DNA of 64,000 bases from Paenibacillus sp. FSL H7-0326 (GTDB lineage: Bacteria; Bacillota; Bacilli; Paenibacillales; Paenibacillaceae): the NCBI RefSeq assembly GCF_001955535.1, contig NZ_MPVN01000005.1, forward strand, positions 310,001-374,000. The letters are read 5' to 3'. Each line of letters begins with the position of its first letter. Position 1 is the first letter of the stretch. Below, piece after piece: positions 52,645-61,732 of this stretch. The position numbers and the translations under genes are program-made. Under the pieces are notes generated by a model. The model worked only from the letters and a program-made list of their open reading frames with translations. It was not told where the DNA came from and made no database searches.

Positions 52645-53297
52645 ACAAGACACGCGTACTGATCGTCGACGATTCAGCCCATGCCCGAGCTGCCATGGAG
52701 TCGATATTATCGGAGGAGCCGCTGTTTGATATTGTAGCTACCGCATCAAGCGGCGAAGAAGCACTGGTGTTGACCGAGGAATGGATGCCTGATCTCATCC
52801 TCATGGATATCCGTATGCCAGGGATGGACGGACTGGAGACCACACGGGCGATTAAGCAGCGCTATCCGTATGTGATTATTGTGATGGTTACGGTCTCTGA
52901 TGATGTGACACATCTGTTCGAAGCACTCAAACAAGGAGCGCAAGGATACCTGTTCAAGAACTTGTCCTCCTCAACCTGGCTGGAATATCTAAGGGCTGTC
53001 GTCAGTGACGAAGCCCCGGTTAACCCGGAGCTGGCCTACCGCATATTGCAGGAGTTCCCGAAGACCAAGAAGAGGGATGATGGCAGCACACCGCTGACCA
53101 CCCGAGAACGAGAAATTCTGAACTGGGTTGCCTCCGGCAAGACCAATCGGGAGATCGCCGACCGACTTGGGATTTCGGATCAGACCGTGAAGAATCATCT
53201 CAAAAATATTTTACAAAAGCTCCAGCTGGAGAATCGTGTCCAGCTCACCAGGTATGCACTTGAGCAGGGCTGGATCGAACGTGATTTTGAGAACTGA
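52641..53297 (+). CDS. NarL/LuxR-type response regulator
   Basis: A 218-residue regulator: REC domain (VLIVDDSAHARAAMES, phosphoacceptor in DLILMDIRMPGMDG) and LuxR-type HTH (LTTREREILNWVASGKTNREIADRLGISDQTVKNHLKNILQKL). It starts inside the kinase stop (ATGA) with AGGAGAGG before it. Together they form one operon that ends at the hairpin at 53352. No neighbouring target is obvious. Confidence 0.94.
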   Translation: MNKTRVLIVDDSAHARAAMESILSEEPLFDIVATASSGEEALVLTEEWMPDLILMDIRMPGMDGLETTRAIKQRYPYVIIVMVTVSDDVTHLFEALKQGAQGYLFKNLSSSTWLEYLRAVVSDEAPVNPELAYRILQEFPKTKKRDDGSTPLTTREREILNWVASGKTNREIADRLGISDQTVKNHLKNILQKLQLENRVQLTRYALEQGWIERDFEN

Positions 53298-53351
53298 GCT
53301 GTACATACAGGCCCCGTTCTCCGCCGCACGAATGCAGCTGCAGTCTCTATT

Positions 53352-53389
53352 AAAAACAGCTGTTTCCTGAATGCAGGAAACAGCTGTTT
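53352..53389. terminator. Bidirectional terminator
   Basis: AAACAGCTGTTTCCTG and CAGGAAACAGCTGTTT form a 16-bp stem with a loop AATG. Five T residues follow on the minus strand. Confidence 0.85.
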
Positions 53390-53412
53390 GACTTATATGG
53401 CGACAAAATCGA

Positions 53413-54663
53413 TTAGGCCAGTGCCAGCTGCAATGCGGTCAGAACAATCCCGATCATAAAACCGGTCACCGCACCGTTAATCCGAATCCACTGCAGATCC
53501 TCACCGAGCTTATCCTCCATCATCGCAATAAGGGTTTTGTTATCCATTTTATCGATATTTTCACGTACGAGCTGGCCGATCTTGGAATGATTACGCTCCA
53601 GCAAGGTTGTGACACTGACTACAATCTTCTGGTTGATACGTTCCAGAAGCTCAGCATCCTCTTTCACCTCTGCAACGAGGGATGAAATGACCGGAATGAG
53701 CTGTTTCTCTACGTAACTTCCATCCTCCATATAACCCAGCATTTGTTCACGGAATTCCACCAGCTTCTTAAGCACAGCTGATTCTGCATCCCAGTTCTGA
53801 AGCATGGAATCCCTCCACTCTTCAAGACCGTTTGTCACTTTCTTGCTGTGCGCTAAACGCTGCACTTGTCCGCGAATGGCATTTAGTACACTTTGTCTGC
53901 GAGGGTGACCCTCATATTTCAGGTCCTGTACCTGATCATACAAGAAACGCTGAAGAATCCCTCCAAGCCGTTCTTCATTCAAATATCCCATGACTGCATT
54001 CAGAGCAAACTGCATCAGACCGTTAACCTGCAGGGAGTTCATCGCTCTCATCCCAATTTCGCCGAGTGTATACTGGGTATCCGGTTTAACGAGCCACTCC
54101 TCTGCCTGATCAAGCCCATAGTCCAGAGCCATTCGGTCATATCCCTTACTCGTAATGTACTGCTCTGCCTTTGACAGCAGCGGCTCTATCTCTACACGTC
54201 CAACCTGGCGCTTAATCTCCTCAGCAACAAGTGGAGCGATCTTCTCCAGAGGTAATGACGAAATGACGCGTTTGGCAAGCTTATCAATCGCCTCATGTGT
54301 TGTTGTCGTATGCAGCTCCTTCTCTGCCATCTCCAGGATCATTTGTGATACCGGCATTTCGGCAATCTTAGCTGCAATGCTGTCTTTGTTCAGCAGATTG
54401 TTCTCTACTGCAGATACAAGGGCCTCCGTAATTTTCTTACGGTTCTTCGGGAGCAGCGCAGTATGCGGAATTTTGAGACCCAGCGGATGGCGAAAGAGTG
54501 CCGTTACTGCAAACCAGTCAGCAAGCCCGCCAACGAGTCCGGCTTCAAAGGAACCGACAAGCATTTTACCAACCGTACTATCTTGAAACGGCAGCGACGC
54601 CGCGAACCCAGCACCCATAATAACAAGCGACCATGCTGCGGCTTTTTTCGTCTGTTTAACCAT
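53413..54663 (-). CDS. DUF445 family membrane protein
   Basis: A 416-residue protein of the DUF445 family (YtfJ/YheB-like in Bacilli). A membrane helix lies at each end (AAAWSLVIMGAGFAASLPF and GAVTGFMIGIVLTALQLALA), with a long helical middle. GGLADWFAVTALFRHPLGLKIPHTALLPKNRKKI is the family signature. The function is unknown. The ATG at 54663 follows AAGGAG by 9 bases; the frame also opens at a TTG at 54681. Confidence 0.88.
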   Translation of the reverse strand: MVKQTKKAAAWSLVIMGAGFAASLPFQDSTVGKMLVGSFEAGLVGGLADWFAVTALFRHPLGLKIPHTALLPKNRKKITEALVSAVENNLLNKDSIAAKIAEMPVSQMILEMAEKELHTTTTHEAIDKLAKRVISSLPLEKIAPLVAEEIKRQVGRVEIEPLLSKAEQYITSKGYDRMALDYGLDQAEEWLVKPDTQYTLGEIGMRAMNSLQVNGLMQFALNAVMGYLNEERLGGILQRFLYDQVQDLKYEGHPRRQSVLNAIRGQVQRLAHSKKVTNGLEEWRDSMLQNWDAESAVLKKLVEFREQMLGYMEDGSYVEKQLIPVISSLVAEVKEDAELLERINQKIVVSVTTLLERNHSKIGQLVRENIDKMDNKTLIAMMEDKLGEDLQWIRINGAVTGFMIGIVLTALQLALA

Positions 54664-54787
54664 TTGAATTAACTCCTTCAACGACTTAATCTATGTACAA
54701 TACATGTGTATATCATGCGAATGGATAGCGCTATGTATAATATTCATCTTATCACCACAATTGTATTATTCCAAACTCTGGATATAC

Positions 54788-54821
54788 AAAAAAATAACGG
54801 GCCGACCTATGGTCGCCCCGT
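54788..54821 (-). terminator. Terminator after the cupin gene
   Basis: CGGGGCGACC and GGTCGGCCCG pair with one mismatch, followed on the minus strand by TTATTTTTTT. It lies about 95 bases beyond the cupin stop. Confidence 0.75.
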
Positions 54822-54914
54822 GTATGTGCTGAGTCTTTGCACGAATCTATTCCGCCCTATGGAGCCGGATATATCTCCAATCCGCTAAGGCTCAGCTTTA
54901 AACCTACGAGCTTG

Positions 54915-55379
54915 CTACTCTTTACGTTGGATCAGCCGGAAATCATCATAGTGGAATCCGGGTGCAACCACACAGGATACAAGCACCGGTTCATCTCCGA
55001 GCGGCCGTGCCATCTGCCATTGTCCGCCTGGCGCCAGCGCCTGCGGATGCTGTCCTGCTACAACGTCCGGACCAAGGATAAAGGATTCGGTCTGAGTGGG
55101 ATCCCCTTCACCGCTGCCGCCGATGATAAGCTCGAGTGGACTGCCAGAGTGCCACATCCACAGCTCATCGGAATGAACGACGTGCCAATCCGAGAATTCA
55201 CCCGGGTGCAGCAAGAAATAAATCGAAGTAGCCGCTGGGCGCGGCCCGGAGTATACGCCTGGCAGTACAGATTGAGGAATTTGGTATGCCGCCTTCCAGA
55301 TCTCCTTGTACCAGCCACCTTCTGGATGCGGCTCCATGGAGAGCGCAGCAACCAGCGGCGATAGATTACGTTCTGTCAT
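54915..55379 (-). CDS. Cupin domain protein (DUF985)
   Basis: A 154-residue protein with a double-stranded beta-helix fold typical of the DUF985 cupins: MEPHPEGGWYKEIWKAAYQIP, TSIYFLLHPGEFSDWHVVHSDELWMWH and the carboxy end SCVVAPGFHYDDFRL. The His/Asp residues could bind a metal. The biochemical role is not known. It lies 112 bases downstream of nikE in the same direction, without an obvious terminator in between, so read-through from the nickel operon is possible. Confidence 0.88.
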   Translation of the reverse strand: MTERNLSPLVAALSMEPHPEGGWYKEIWKAAYQIPQSVLPGVYSGPRPAATSIYFLLHPGEFSDWHVVHSDELWMWHSGSPLELIIGGSGEGDPTQTESFILGPDVVAGQHPQALAPGGQWQMARPLGDEPVLVSCVVAPGFHYDDFRLIQRKE

Positions 55380-55491
55380 ATTCGTTAACCCTGCCTTTTA
55401 TCCAATAATTTCTAACAGCTTCGTTAATACTATAGAGTGTATCATACTAGAAAATCTGACTGCTCTCAAACAAATAGAATCACAGGCTGCT

Positions 55492-56094
55492 TCATTTCCA
55501 TTCAATGATTCGGCTGCACAGCTGAGACAGCAGGCTTCCCTCATGGCTAATGACCAGTATACCCAGCTCGCGTTCTACAGCCATTTTCTTAACGGCATTC
55601 CAGATCTGAGCCTGAGTTACGGCATCCAGCATTGTGGTCATTTCATCAGCAAGGAGAAATTTGGTGCCTGCTCCAAGTGCACGGGCTACACAAAAGCGCT
55701 GCAGCTCGCCGCCTGACAGCTCACCCGGTCTTCGTGCAAGCCAGGACTCTTCAATTCCTAGCGAATGCAGCAGCTCTGCATCATGCTGACCCGCTTCCTG
55801 CAGCACTTTATGCATGCGCCATCTCGGATTAATTGCGGATTCTGGATGCTGTAAGACCAACTGAACCGGAGCATAGCCTTTATATAAAGACAGCGGTGTG
55901 CCATCCAGAAGCACTACTCCCTCATCCGGCTCCAAATAGCCCGCCAGCAATCGAGCCAGTGTTGATTTTCCCGCACCACTCGGGCCGCGAAGTCCCACCA
56001 TCTCTCCAGATGAAATAGACAGATGAACATCCCTCATACACCAATCCTGACGACGATCGTATCGAAATCCAAGGTTCTTCACCTCAAGTTGCAT
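55492..56094 (-). CDS. Nickel/peptide ABC transporter ATP-binding protein, NikE-like
   Basis: A 200-residue ATPase with Walker A GPSGAGKST, signature LSGGELQRF and Walker B FLLADEMTTMLD. It is shorter than most NikE/DppF proteins (about 250-330 residues) because it lacks a C-terminal extension, but the nucleotide-binding domain is complete. It overlaps nikD by 11 bases. It is the last gene of the five-gene importer. Confidence 0.88.
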   Translation of the reverse strand: MQLEVKNLGFRYDRRQDWCMRDVHLSISSGEMVGLRGPSGAGKSTLARLLAGYLEPDEGVVLLDGTPLSLYKGYAPVQLVLQHPESAINPRWRMHKVLQEAGQHDAELLHSLGIEESWLARRPGELSGGELQRFCVARALGAGTKFLLADEMTTMLDAVTQAQIWNAVKKMAVERELGILVISHEGSLLSQLCSRIIEWK

Positions 56095-57079
56095 GAATGC
56101 ATCTCACCTCTCCGCCCCGCAGCTCTCGGAGCAGCGGAAGCTCTTCTGTACATTCCCATGTGGCCATTGGACATCGGTGGGCATACTTACACCCACTTGA
56201 ATGAAGATCTCTGTCTAGCGTCAGCTGAGGTCCTGGGGGCATCTTAAAGCCATTATGCGGCAATGCGTTCCAGAGCGCCTTCGAATACGGATGTCTCAGC
56301 AGCTCCCCGCTGCCTGTAAAATCCTCCGGACGCGCGGTTTCTACATTGGTTCCTGCGTAAAAAACAACGAGCTCATCTGCGATTTGAAGCGCGGATTCAA
56401 TATCATGGGTTATCCATAGAATGCCTGCCCCTTGGTCGGCAATGGAGCGAAAATGTCTCAGCGTCTCAGACAGTGCCTCCACATGAATGCCGGGCGTCGG
56501 CTCATCTGCAATAATCAGCTCCGGTTCGCCTGCCGTTGCAATGGATAACAGCACTCGCCTCGCCATACCGCCGGACAGCTCAAATGGATATCGCTCTTTC
56601 ACATCGGTGGCCAAGCCATATTTGCGGAGAATCACACCCAGCCTCTCCTGCATAAGCTTCTTTCTCGCATGTATTCGGGAGGTGTTAGCGCCTTTCATCT
56701 TGATGGGGTCATTACGTTCATTACTTCCTTCAAGGCTGTAGCTTACCTGGGCGCCTACCTTCATCAGAGGGTCGAGGTATTGTACAGACTGAGGTACCAG
56801 CGCAAGACGGCGGCCTCGAAGCTCTGTTTTAGCGGCGTTATTCATTGGCGCACCCTTAAAATAAAGTGTTCCCCGAGTAATCGCATTGGACGGGAGAATG
56901 CCCAGAATCGCATGGGCCAGCAGACTTTTTCCCGACCCGCTCGCCCCGATCACTGCTGTAATTCGGCCTGCTTGGGCGGTCATACTCAGTCCATGGATGA
57001 CCTCGGTCTCCTCGACCCGGAATAATCCCTTGCCGCGCGCAAATGAGACCGATAAGTTGTCTATTTTGAGCAAAGTCAT
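56084..57079 (-). CDS. Nickel/peptide ABC transporter ATP-binding protein, NikD-like
   Basis: A 331-residue ATPase with Walker A GASGSGKSLLA, signature LSGGMARRVLL and Walker B IIADEPTPGIH. It ends with the oligopeptide C-terminal domain with clustered cysteines (SGCKYAHRCPMATWEC). GAGAGAGGGG precedes the start. It works with NikE to drive nickel import. The operon lies beside nikR. Confidence 0.9.
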   Translation of the reverse strand: MTLLKIDNLSVSFARGKGLFRVEETEVIHGLSMTAQAGRITAVIGASGSGKSLLAHAILGILPSNAITRGTLYFKGAPMNNAAKTELRGRRLALVPQSVQYLDPLMKVGAQVSYSLEGSNERNDPIKMKGANTSRIHARKKLMQERLGVILRKYGLATDVKERYPFELSGGMARRVLLSIATAGEPELIIADEPTPGIHVEALSETLRHFRSIADQGAGILWITHDIESALQIADELVVFYAGTNVETARPEDFTGSGELLRHPYSKALWNALPHNGFKMPPGPQLTLDRDLHSSGCKYAHRCPMATWECTEELPLLRELRGGEVRCIHAT

Positions 57080-57099
57080 ATTAACCCCAGCCCCTCTCT

Positions 57100-57963
57100 C
57101 TATCGTTCAAGTCTGATCGGTTCACTATAGCTTCTAATTCCGTGACCCAGAGTATCAAAAGCAAGCACCGTAAGAACGAGTGCCAGTCCGGGGAAGAAGG
57201 CGAGCCACCACATTCCTGCCGATAAATATCGCATCGATTCTGACAAGATAATGCCGATGGCAGGCTGCTGGGGTGATAAACCAAGACCTAGAAAGGTAAT
57301 GGCTGCCTCATGCAATATCGCATGGGGGAACACGAGCAGCAGACCGACCAGCAGCTGCGGGATCAGATGCGGAAGCATATGATGCAGGGCAATATAGCCC
57401 TGTGACTTCCCCATTCTCCGAGATACCTGTATATAATCGGCTGATTTCAGCTGAAGCATGTCAGCACGGATCACTCGGGCCAGCTGCGGCCAGTGTGTGC
57501 ATGCGATAGCGATAATGACTCCTTTGGCGCCGCCGCCGAAGACGAAGGCAAGCAAGATGAGCGATACCAAATGCGGAACGCTCATAAACAAATCAATAAA
57601 CCAAGACACGGCCTGATCCATTCTTCTGTCCGCAGCTGCAAGCAGGCCGACCAGCAAGGCGATAAGGCTGGAGCAGGCTGCTGCCGTGAGCCCAACTTGT
57701 ATGCTGTAAGCAAGTCCTTTCAAGGTGCGGTCCAACATATCACGCCCAAGCCAGTCCGTCCCGAACAAATGCCCGGCACCCGGTGCCAGGTTACGTTCCG
57801 ATAGCGACGTATGGGCTGCCTGCTCTGGCAGGAATGAGCCCAAGAGCAGGACCGCAGCCAGGAATCCGGCACTTATTAGGATTCGAATCACATTTTTGCC
57901 TCGGGTATTCAGTGTTCGCCTGACTTCGGCAGGTGCAGAAGATCGTCGTTCCAGCTGCTGCAT
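57100..57963 (-). CDS. Nickel/peptide ABC transporter permease, NikC-like
   Basis: A 287-residue permease with five or six helices. The loop TDWLGRDMLDRTLKGLAYSIQVG is typical of the DppC/NikC family. The EAA-like loop contains SRRMGKSQGYIALHHMLPHLIPQLLVG. AAGGAGG lies before the ATG. It forms the channel with NikB. Its stop is 20 bases before nikD. Confidence 0.92.
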   Translation of the reverse strand: MQQLERRSSAPAEVRRTLNTRGKNVIRILISAGFLAAVLLLGSFLPEQAAHTSLSERNLAPGAGHLFGTDWLGRDMLDRTLKGLAYSIQVGLTAAACSSLIALLVGLLAAADRRMDQAVSWFIDLFMSVPHLVSLILLAFVFGGGAKGVIIAIACTHWPQLARVIRADMLQLKSADYIQVSRRMGKSQGYIALHHMLPHLIPQLLVGLLLVFPHAILHEAAITFLGLGLSPQQPAIGIILSESMRYLSAGMWWLAFFPGLALVLTVLAFDTLGHGIRSYSEPIRLER

Positions 57964-58977
57964 TTACACCGCCTCCTTTGTATCAAACCGTGGATCAATC
58001 CAGCGGTATAACAGGTCGGCAATGAAATTGCCGGTGAAGACAAACAGCGTGCTGCACAGAACAAGACCCAGCAGGAGAGGTACGTCGCCGCGAAGCCCTG
58101 CTTCAACCGTGGCTTGTCCCAGTCCGGGGTAAGAGAATACCTGTTCCGCCAATATGGCTCCGCCAAACAATTCACTAAAGGACGCAAATTGAAGCGTTAC
58201 TGCAGGCAGCATAATATTACGCAGGCCGTGTCGCCGGAATAGCGTGAACCCCTGCTCTCCTCTTGCACGCGCATAGAGCACGTAATCTGAATCCAGCACG
58301 TCGATCAGCTTCTGACGTGTGTGAAGCGCAATATTTGCTACTCCCGCTACACTTAGTGTCAGAGCAGGGAGAATCATATGCCGCACCCGTTCTATAATGG
58401 TCACCTCACTGCTGAGCACCCCCGCAGGTACACCGAGACCAATGGGAAACCAGCCAAGCCAGACACCAAATACCATTAGCGCTAGCAGGGCAAGCCAGAA
58501 GGCGGGTGTGGAAGCGAGCACGTAGCAGTACCCTTTTACCACATGATCCAGCCAGCTTCCCTTATTCATTGCGGCTAACGAGCCGAGTGCAAACCCGAGG
58601 ACACCCGAGATCGTCCAAGCAGCTCCCATCAGTGCAAGAGAAGCCATAAATCGGTCCTGGATCAAATCCAGAACCGGCTCCCGATAGATCATGGAAGTAC
58701 CAAAATCTCCTTGCAAAAGGGATGACAACCACTTACTGTACCTGACCAGCGGCTCATCGTTTAATCCCCAGCGCTCTCTGATCTGCTCCAGCTGCTCAGG
58801 ACTTACCTTCATGGCATCCGCACCTACATAGGCCATCACGGGATCAACCGGTGAGTACTCAATCAGCATAAAGGCAATGAAACTGACCGCGGCCAGGAGT
58901 GAAGCCAGCCGGAGCAATTTGTTCAATAGATATAACATCCAACTGCTAAATGGTCCTCGCTGCTGTCTGTCTTGCAT
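57964..58977 (-). CDS. Nickel/peptide ABC transporter permease, NikB-like
   Basis: A 337-residue permease with six helices of the DppB/NikB type: EYSPVDPVMAYVG, ERWGLNDEPLVRYSKWLSSLLQGDFGTSMIYR and the loop DSDYVLYARARGEQGFTLFRRHGLRN. I chose the ATG at 58977 because it overlaps the nikA stop (TAATG) and GGGAAGGA lies 8 bases before; the frame extends to 59001 without a ribosome site. It abuts nikC. Confidence 0.9.
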   Translation of the reverse strand: MQDRQQRGPFSSWMLYLLNKLLRLASLLAAVSFIAFMLIEYSPVDPVMAYVGADAMKVSPEQLEQIRERWGLNDEPLVRYSKWLSSLLQGDFGTSMIYREPVLDLIQDRFMASLALMGAAWTISGVLGFALGSLAAMNKGSWLDHVVKGYCYVLASTPAFWLALLALMVFGVWLGWFPIGLGVPAGVLSSEVTIIERVRHMILPALTLSVAGVANIALHTRQKLIDVLDSDYVLYARARGEQGFTLFRRHGLRNIMLPAVTLQFASFSELFGGAILAEQVFSYPGLGQATVEAGLRGDVPLLLGLVLCSTLFVFTGNFIADLLYRWIDPRFDTKEAV

Positions 58978-60602
58978 TATTCCGATCCTTCCCAGAACCA
59001 CTCTTCGATGTTAGAGGTAATTGGCCATCCGTGACCGTGCGGATGAATCTGCTGCTCGCCGATATTAAGCCCTTCACGCACCAGATAAATATGATCCACG
59101 TTAACGAGCCATGCCCATGGCGCGTCACCTTGGAAGCTAAAGCCTGTCGTTCCATCCCATAATGCCTTCTGCCAATACCCCCACGCTTCCTCTTCGTCGG
59201 TTGCCTTCATTGCCTTGTCCATCCAAGCATCGACTGTAGGATTGCTGTATTGTCCAGCATTGTAATATCCCACCCCGTTATTGGTACTGGAGTATAGATT
59301 GTAGGTTTCCAGCGGATCATGACTTCCCCACCCGAACAGCACCGGATTTGCGTACATCAGCTTCTGTACTTCTTCCCGGCTCTTCCCTTCGACCTCAATC
59401 TGAATACCCGCCGCCTTCACCATATCGGCTACAGTCAGGGCAATCGACTGTCTAGTCATGTCTCCGGCAAAATAATACAGCTTAAAGCTCGCTTCAAGCG
59501 TACCTTTCTCTACAATTCCATCCTTATCTGTATCATGCCATCCTGCTGCTTCCAGAATCCGCCTCGCTTCTGCCGGATCCCCGTCCGCAAACTGTGCTTC
59601 CTCACTGCCCCACGGCAGATCATCCGCTACAGAGTATGCCGGACGACCATACCCCTCCAGCACACCTTCCACCAGCGCCTCTCGGTCAATCGCCACATTC
59701 ACAGCCTTCCGGATCGCCGCATCAGCGGTTACATCATTGCCGGTCATTATCCCTTCTGAGGTTGTCCCTCCTGCCGGATTGTACGGAAATACAATTCCAC
59801 GATTGTCTACGGTTTTCACCGCTTCAAGCTTCATGCCCGGAACCTCTTGTCTAGTAAAAGCGGCCGGAATCGCTGCAACATCCACCGTACCAGCCTGCGC
59901 CGCAGCATAGGCCGCGTCTTCCTCCAGGAACAAGAAGGTCAAGCGATTGAAATACGGCTGTTCCCCGTAGTACTCCGGATTCCGCTCTACGATGACCTGC
60001 TGGCCCTTGTCCCACTGCACCAGCTTATACGGGCCCGAACCGATGGGCTGCTCCGCGTAGCTCTCATCATAAGCATGCTCAGGCACAATGCCGAGTGTAG
60101 TCAGAAGAGATATAAACGTTGACTGCGCTTCTTTTAAAGTGAACACTACCGTCGTATCATCCGCCGCCTCTACTTTCTCCATGTTGGTTAGATCAATGAT
60201 GGACGCGCTCTTCGCGGCTGTCTCGAAGGTAAAGGCTACATCCTCTGCTGTCAGTGCCTCACCGTCCGAGAACCGAACATCCTCTCTCAGCTTGATCGTC
60301 CAGGTCTTGCCATCCTCGCTTACTGTATAGTCGGTTGCCAGATCATTCACCACATTAAGATCAGCATCCCTTTTAAGTAATGTACTTTGAAAGAGAGGAG
60401 AACCATATTGGCCCCACCCTGTTGTCGGGTCATATCCTGCCTCCGTCTCTGTACCGATGGCCAGAATCAGCTCGTCCCTCACTTCAGGGGCTGTATCCTG
60501 GCTTTGTGTGACTATATTCTCTTCCCCCTGGGTACAGCCTGCAAGAATGATTGAGAATGATGTTGCCATAACTAACATGGATTTCAATAAGCGAAGCTTC
60601 AT
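58977..60602 (-). CDS. Nickel-binding ABC transporter lipoprotein, NikA-like
   Basis: A 541-residue family-5 solute-binding protein. The signal peptide ends in LAGC (Cys23). The mature chain has KTWTIKLREDVRFSDGEALTAEDVAF and IGSGPYKLVQWDKGQQVIVERNPEYYGE; near the end IHPHGHGWPITSNIEEW supplies a His cluster seen in nickel-type family members. Metal-free nickel or a nickel chelate is the probable ligand, since nikR and a palindromic operator adjoin. The ATG at 60602 lies 9 bases after GGGGGAG. Confidence 0.87.
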   Translation of the reverse strand: MKLRLLKSMLVMATSFSIILAGCTQGEENIVTQSQDTAPEVRDELILAIGTETEAGYDPTTGWGQYGSPLFQSTLLKRDADLNVVNDLATDYTVSEDGKTWTIKLREDVRFSDGEALTAEDVAFTFETAAKSASIIDLTNMEKVEAADDTTVVFTLKEAQSTFISLLTTLGIVPEHAYDESYAEQPIGSGPYKLVQWDKGQQVIVERNPEYYGEQPYFNRLTFLFLEEDAAYAAAQAGTVDVAAIPAAFTRQEVPGMKLEAVKTVDNRGIVFPYNPAGGTTSEGIMTGNDVTADAAIRKAVNVAIDREALVEGVLEGYGRPAYSVADDLPWGSEEAQFADGDPAEARRILEAAGWHDTDKDGIVEKGTLEASFKLYYFAGDMTRQSIALTVADMVKAAGIQIEVEGKSREEVQKLMYANPVLFGWGSHDPLETYNLYSSTNNGVGYYNAGQYSNPTVDAWMDKAMKATDEEEAWGYWQKALWDGTTGFSFQGDAPWAWLVNVDHIYLVREGLNIGEQQIHPHGHGWPITSNIEEWFWEGSE

Positions 60603-60637
60603 TGGACCGTTCTCCCCCGTTTTTTGCATATATTTAG

Positions 60638-60675
60638 ATATCGTGCTACAAATTTCACTAATTGTAGCACGATAT
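60638..60675. promoter_or_regulatory. Perfect palindrome, candidate NikR operator of the nik operon
   Basis: ATATCGTGCTACAA and TTGTAGCACGATAT are perfect 14-base inverted arms 10 bases apart, 36 bases upstream of the nikA start. TACAAT within the right arm, read on the minus strand, can be the -10, with TTGATG 18 bases upstream of it as -35. Binding here would block polymerase. The symmetry and the nearby nikR gene support NikR; the half-site differs from the E. coli GTATGA. Confidence 0.85.
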
Positions 60676-60786
60676 TCGAACAGTCATCAACCATATTTTG
60701 GGATAAAACCACTGGTGGCGTAATGAAAGTTGACATAAGTCAATCATGCGAGAAAAAATCAACTTGGAGAGAAATCATAAACCGAA

Positions 60787-60833
60787 TAAAAAAGAGGATC
60801 CACATTCGCCATTAGGCAAATTGAAGATCCTCT
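60787..60833 (-). terminator. Terminator after the 71-residue gene
   Basis: AGAGGATC and GATCCTCT flank a 25-base loop on the minus strand, followed by six T residues. Confidence 0.75.
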
Positions 60834-60859
60834 ACTGATATATAGACTGCAGCTATACC

Positions 60860-61075
60860 TTAAGAAGCACAGTTCTCACATTCAAAATAACGATTGGATG
60901 CGTCCATCGTTTTGAGCAGTTTACCCACGATGACATCCTCCAGGTCTGTAAATTCAAGATCAGCGATCCGCTCACGGACAGCTTCTTTTGCCTTCTCTTC
61001 AGACTCCTCTACCCAGCTGAATTCACCGCGGAAGCCAGTGGATTGTAGTTCATATTCGAATAGATAGCGGTTCAT
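60860..61075 (-). CDS. Small protein with C-terminal CxxC, unknown function
   Basis: A 71-residue protein beginning MNRYLFEYELQSTGFRGEFSW. It is rich in Glu and Lys in the middle (EESEEKAKEAVRERIADLEF) and ends FECENCAS, a CxxC that could bind a metal. GGGAGGG lies 9 bases before the ATG; it has its own promoter and terminator. It sits between nikR and nikA on the same strand, so a role in nickel handling is possible, but I do not recognise a family. Confidence 0.7.
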   Translation of the reverse strand: MNRYLFEYELQSTGFRGEFSWVEESEEKAKEAVRERIADLEFTDLEDVIVGKLLKTMDASNRYFECENCAS

Positions 61076-61147
61076 CTAATATTCCCTCCCATTTCTATAT
61101 CGCAGCTTAAAAATACCAATATAATACAACAGATAGTGGCAACCTCT

Positions 61148-61176
61148 ATTGTATACCCCTATATATAGTCTGTAAA
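61148..61176 (-). promoter_or_regulatory. Promoter of the 71-residue gene
   Basis: TTTACA (61176-61171) and TACAAT (61153-61148) are 17 bases apart on the minus strand, about 70 bases before the start codon. Confidence 0.6.
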
Positions 61177-61189
61177 GAGGGATAGCTGC

Positions 61190-61630
61190 TTAAATATGTG
61201 AATGGGCTTTCTCAGCATCATTAAACGTCACAGACAGCTCAGCATAGTGTACACCCTTCTGAACCTGGATCTGTTGATGCAATGAGCGAAGGCTGCTGAC
61301 AGATCCGCGAACAGCAATGACTTCAAGACACTGATGATGATTTAGATGAACGTGCATATTTGAAATAATGTCTTGGTGATAATGATGCTGCAATTCCATA
61401 AGCTTACTCGGCAGCTCACTGGCATGATGGTCATAGACCATCACAATCACGCCGGCAACCTGCTCGTCCGAATGCAGCCTTGAAGGCTCGAGCATCGTTC
61501 TTCTAGCCAGATCACGAATGGCTTCCGAACGATTCTTATAGCCCTGTTCCAGTATATATTTGTCAAACTGCTCGATCAGCGGCGTTGGGAACGCTACACC
61601 GAATCGAGTCAGCTCTTCCTTATCATTCAT
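61190..61630 (-). CDS. nikR: Nickel-responsive transcriptional regulator NikR
   Basis: A 146-residue ribbon-helix-helix repressor (TRFGVAFPTPLIEQFDKYILEQG, then YKNRSEAIRDLARR) joined to an ACT-like nickel-binding domain. His82, His93, His95 and Cys101 match the E. coli NikR set (H76, H87, H89, C95) with identical spacing. RBS AGGAGGG precedes it. It lies on the same strand, upstream of the 71-residue gene and nikABCDE. It should repress the importer when nickel is plentiful, through the palindrome at 60638. Confidence 0.95.
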   Translation of the reverse strand: MNDKEELTRFGVAFPTPLIEQFDKYILEQGYKNRSEAIRDLARRTMLEPSRLHSDEQVAGVIVMVYDHHASELPSKLMELQHHYHQDIISNMHVHLNHHQCLEVIAVRGSVSSLRSLHQQIQVQKGVHYAELSVTFNDAEKAHSHI

Positions 61631-61732
61631 AATGGACCCTCCTGTCCTTCAGTTAAGCATCATATGAACAGAAGTTTAACACAGGAGCTGGTTTTGAAAT
61701 ATAGAAATGAATCCTGACCGCTGACGGCCGCT

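Noticed and set aside
55492..56094. NikE-like gene as a truncated pseudogene
   Set aside because: Short, but the nucleotide-binding domain has all motifs and a natural start and stop, and it overlaps nikD normally.
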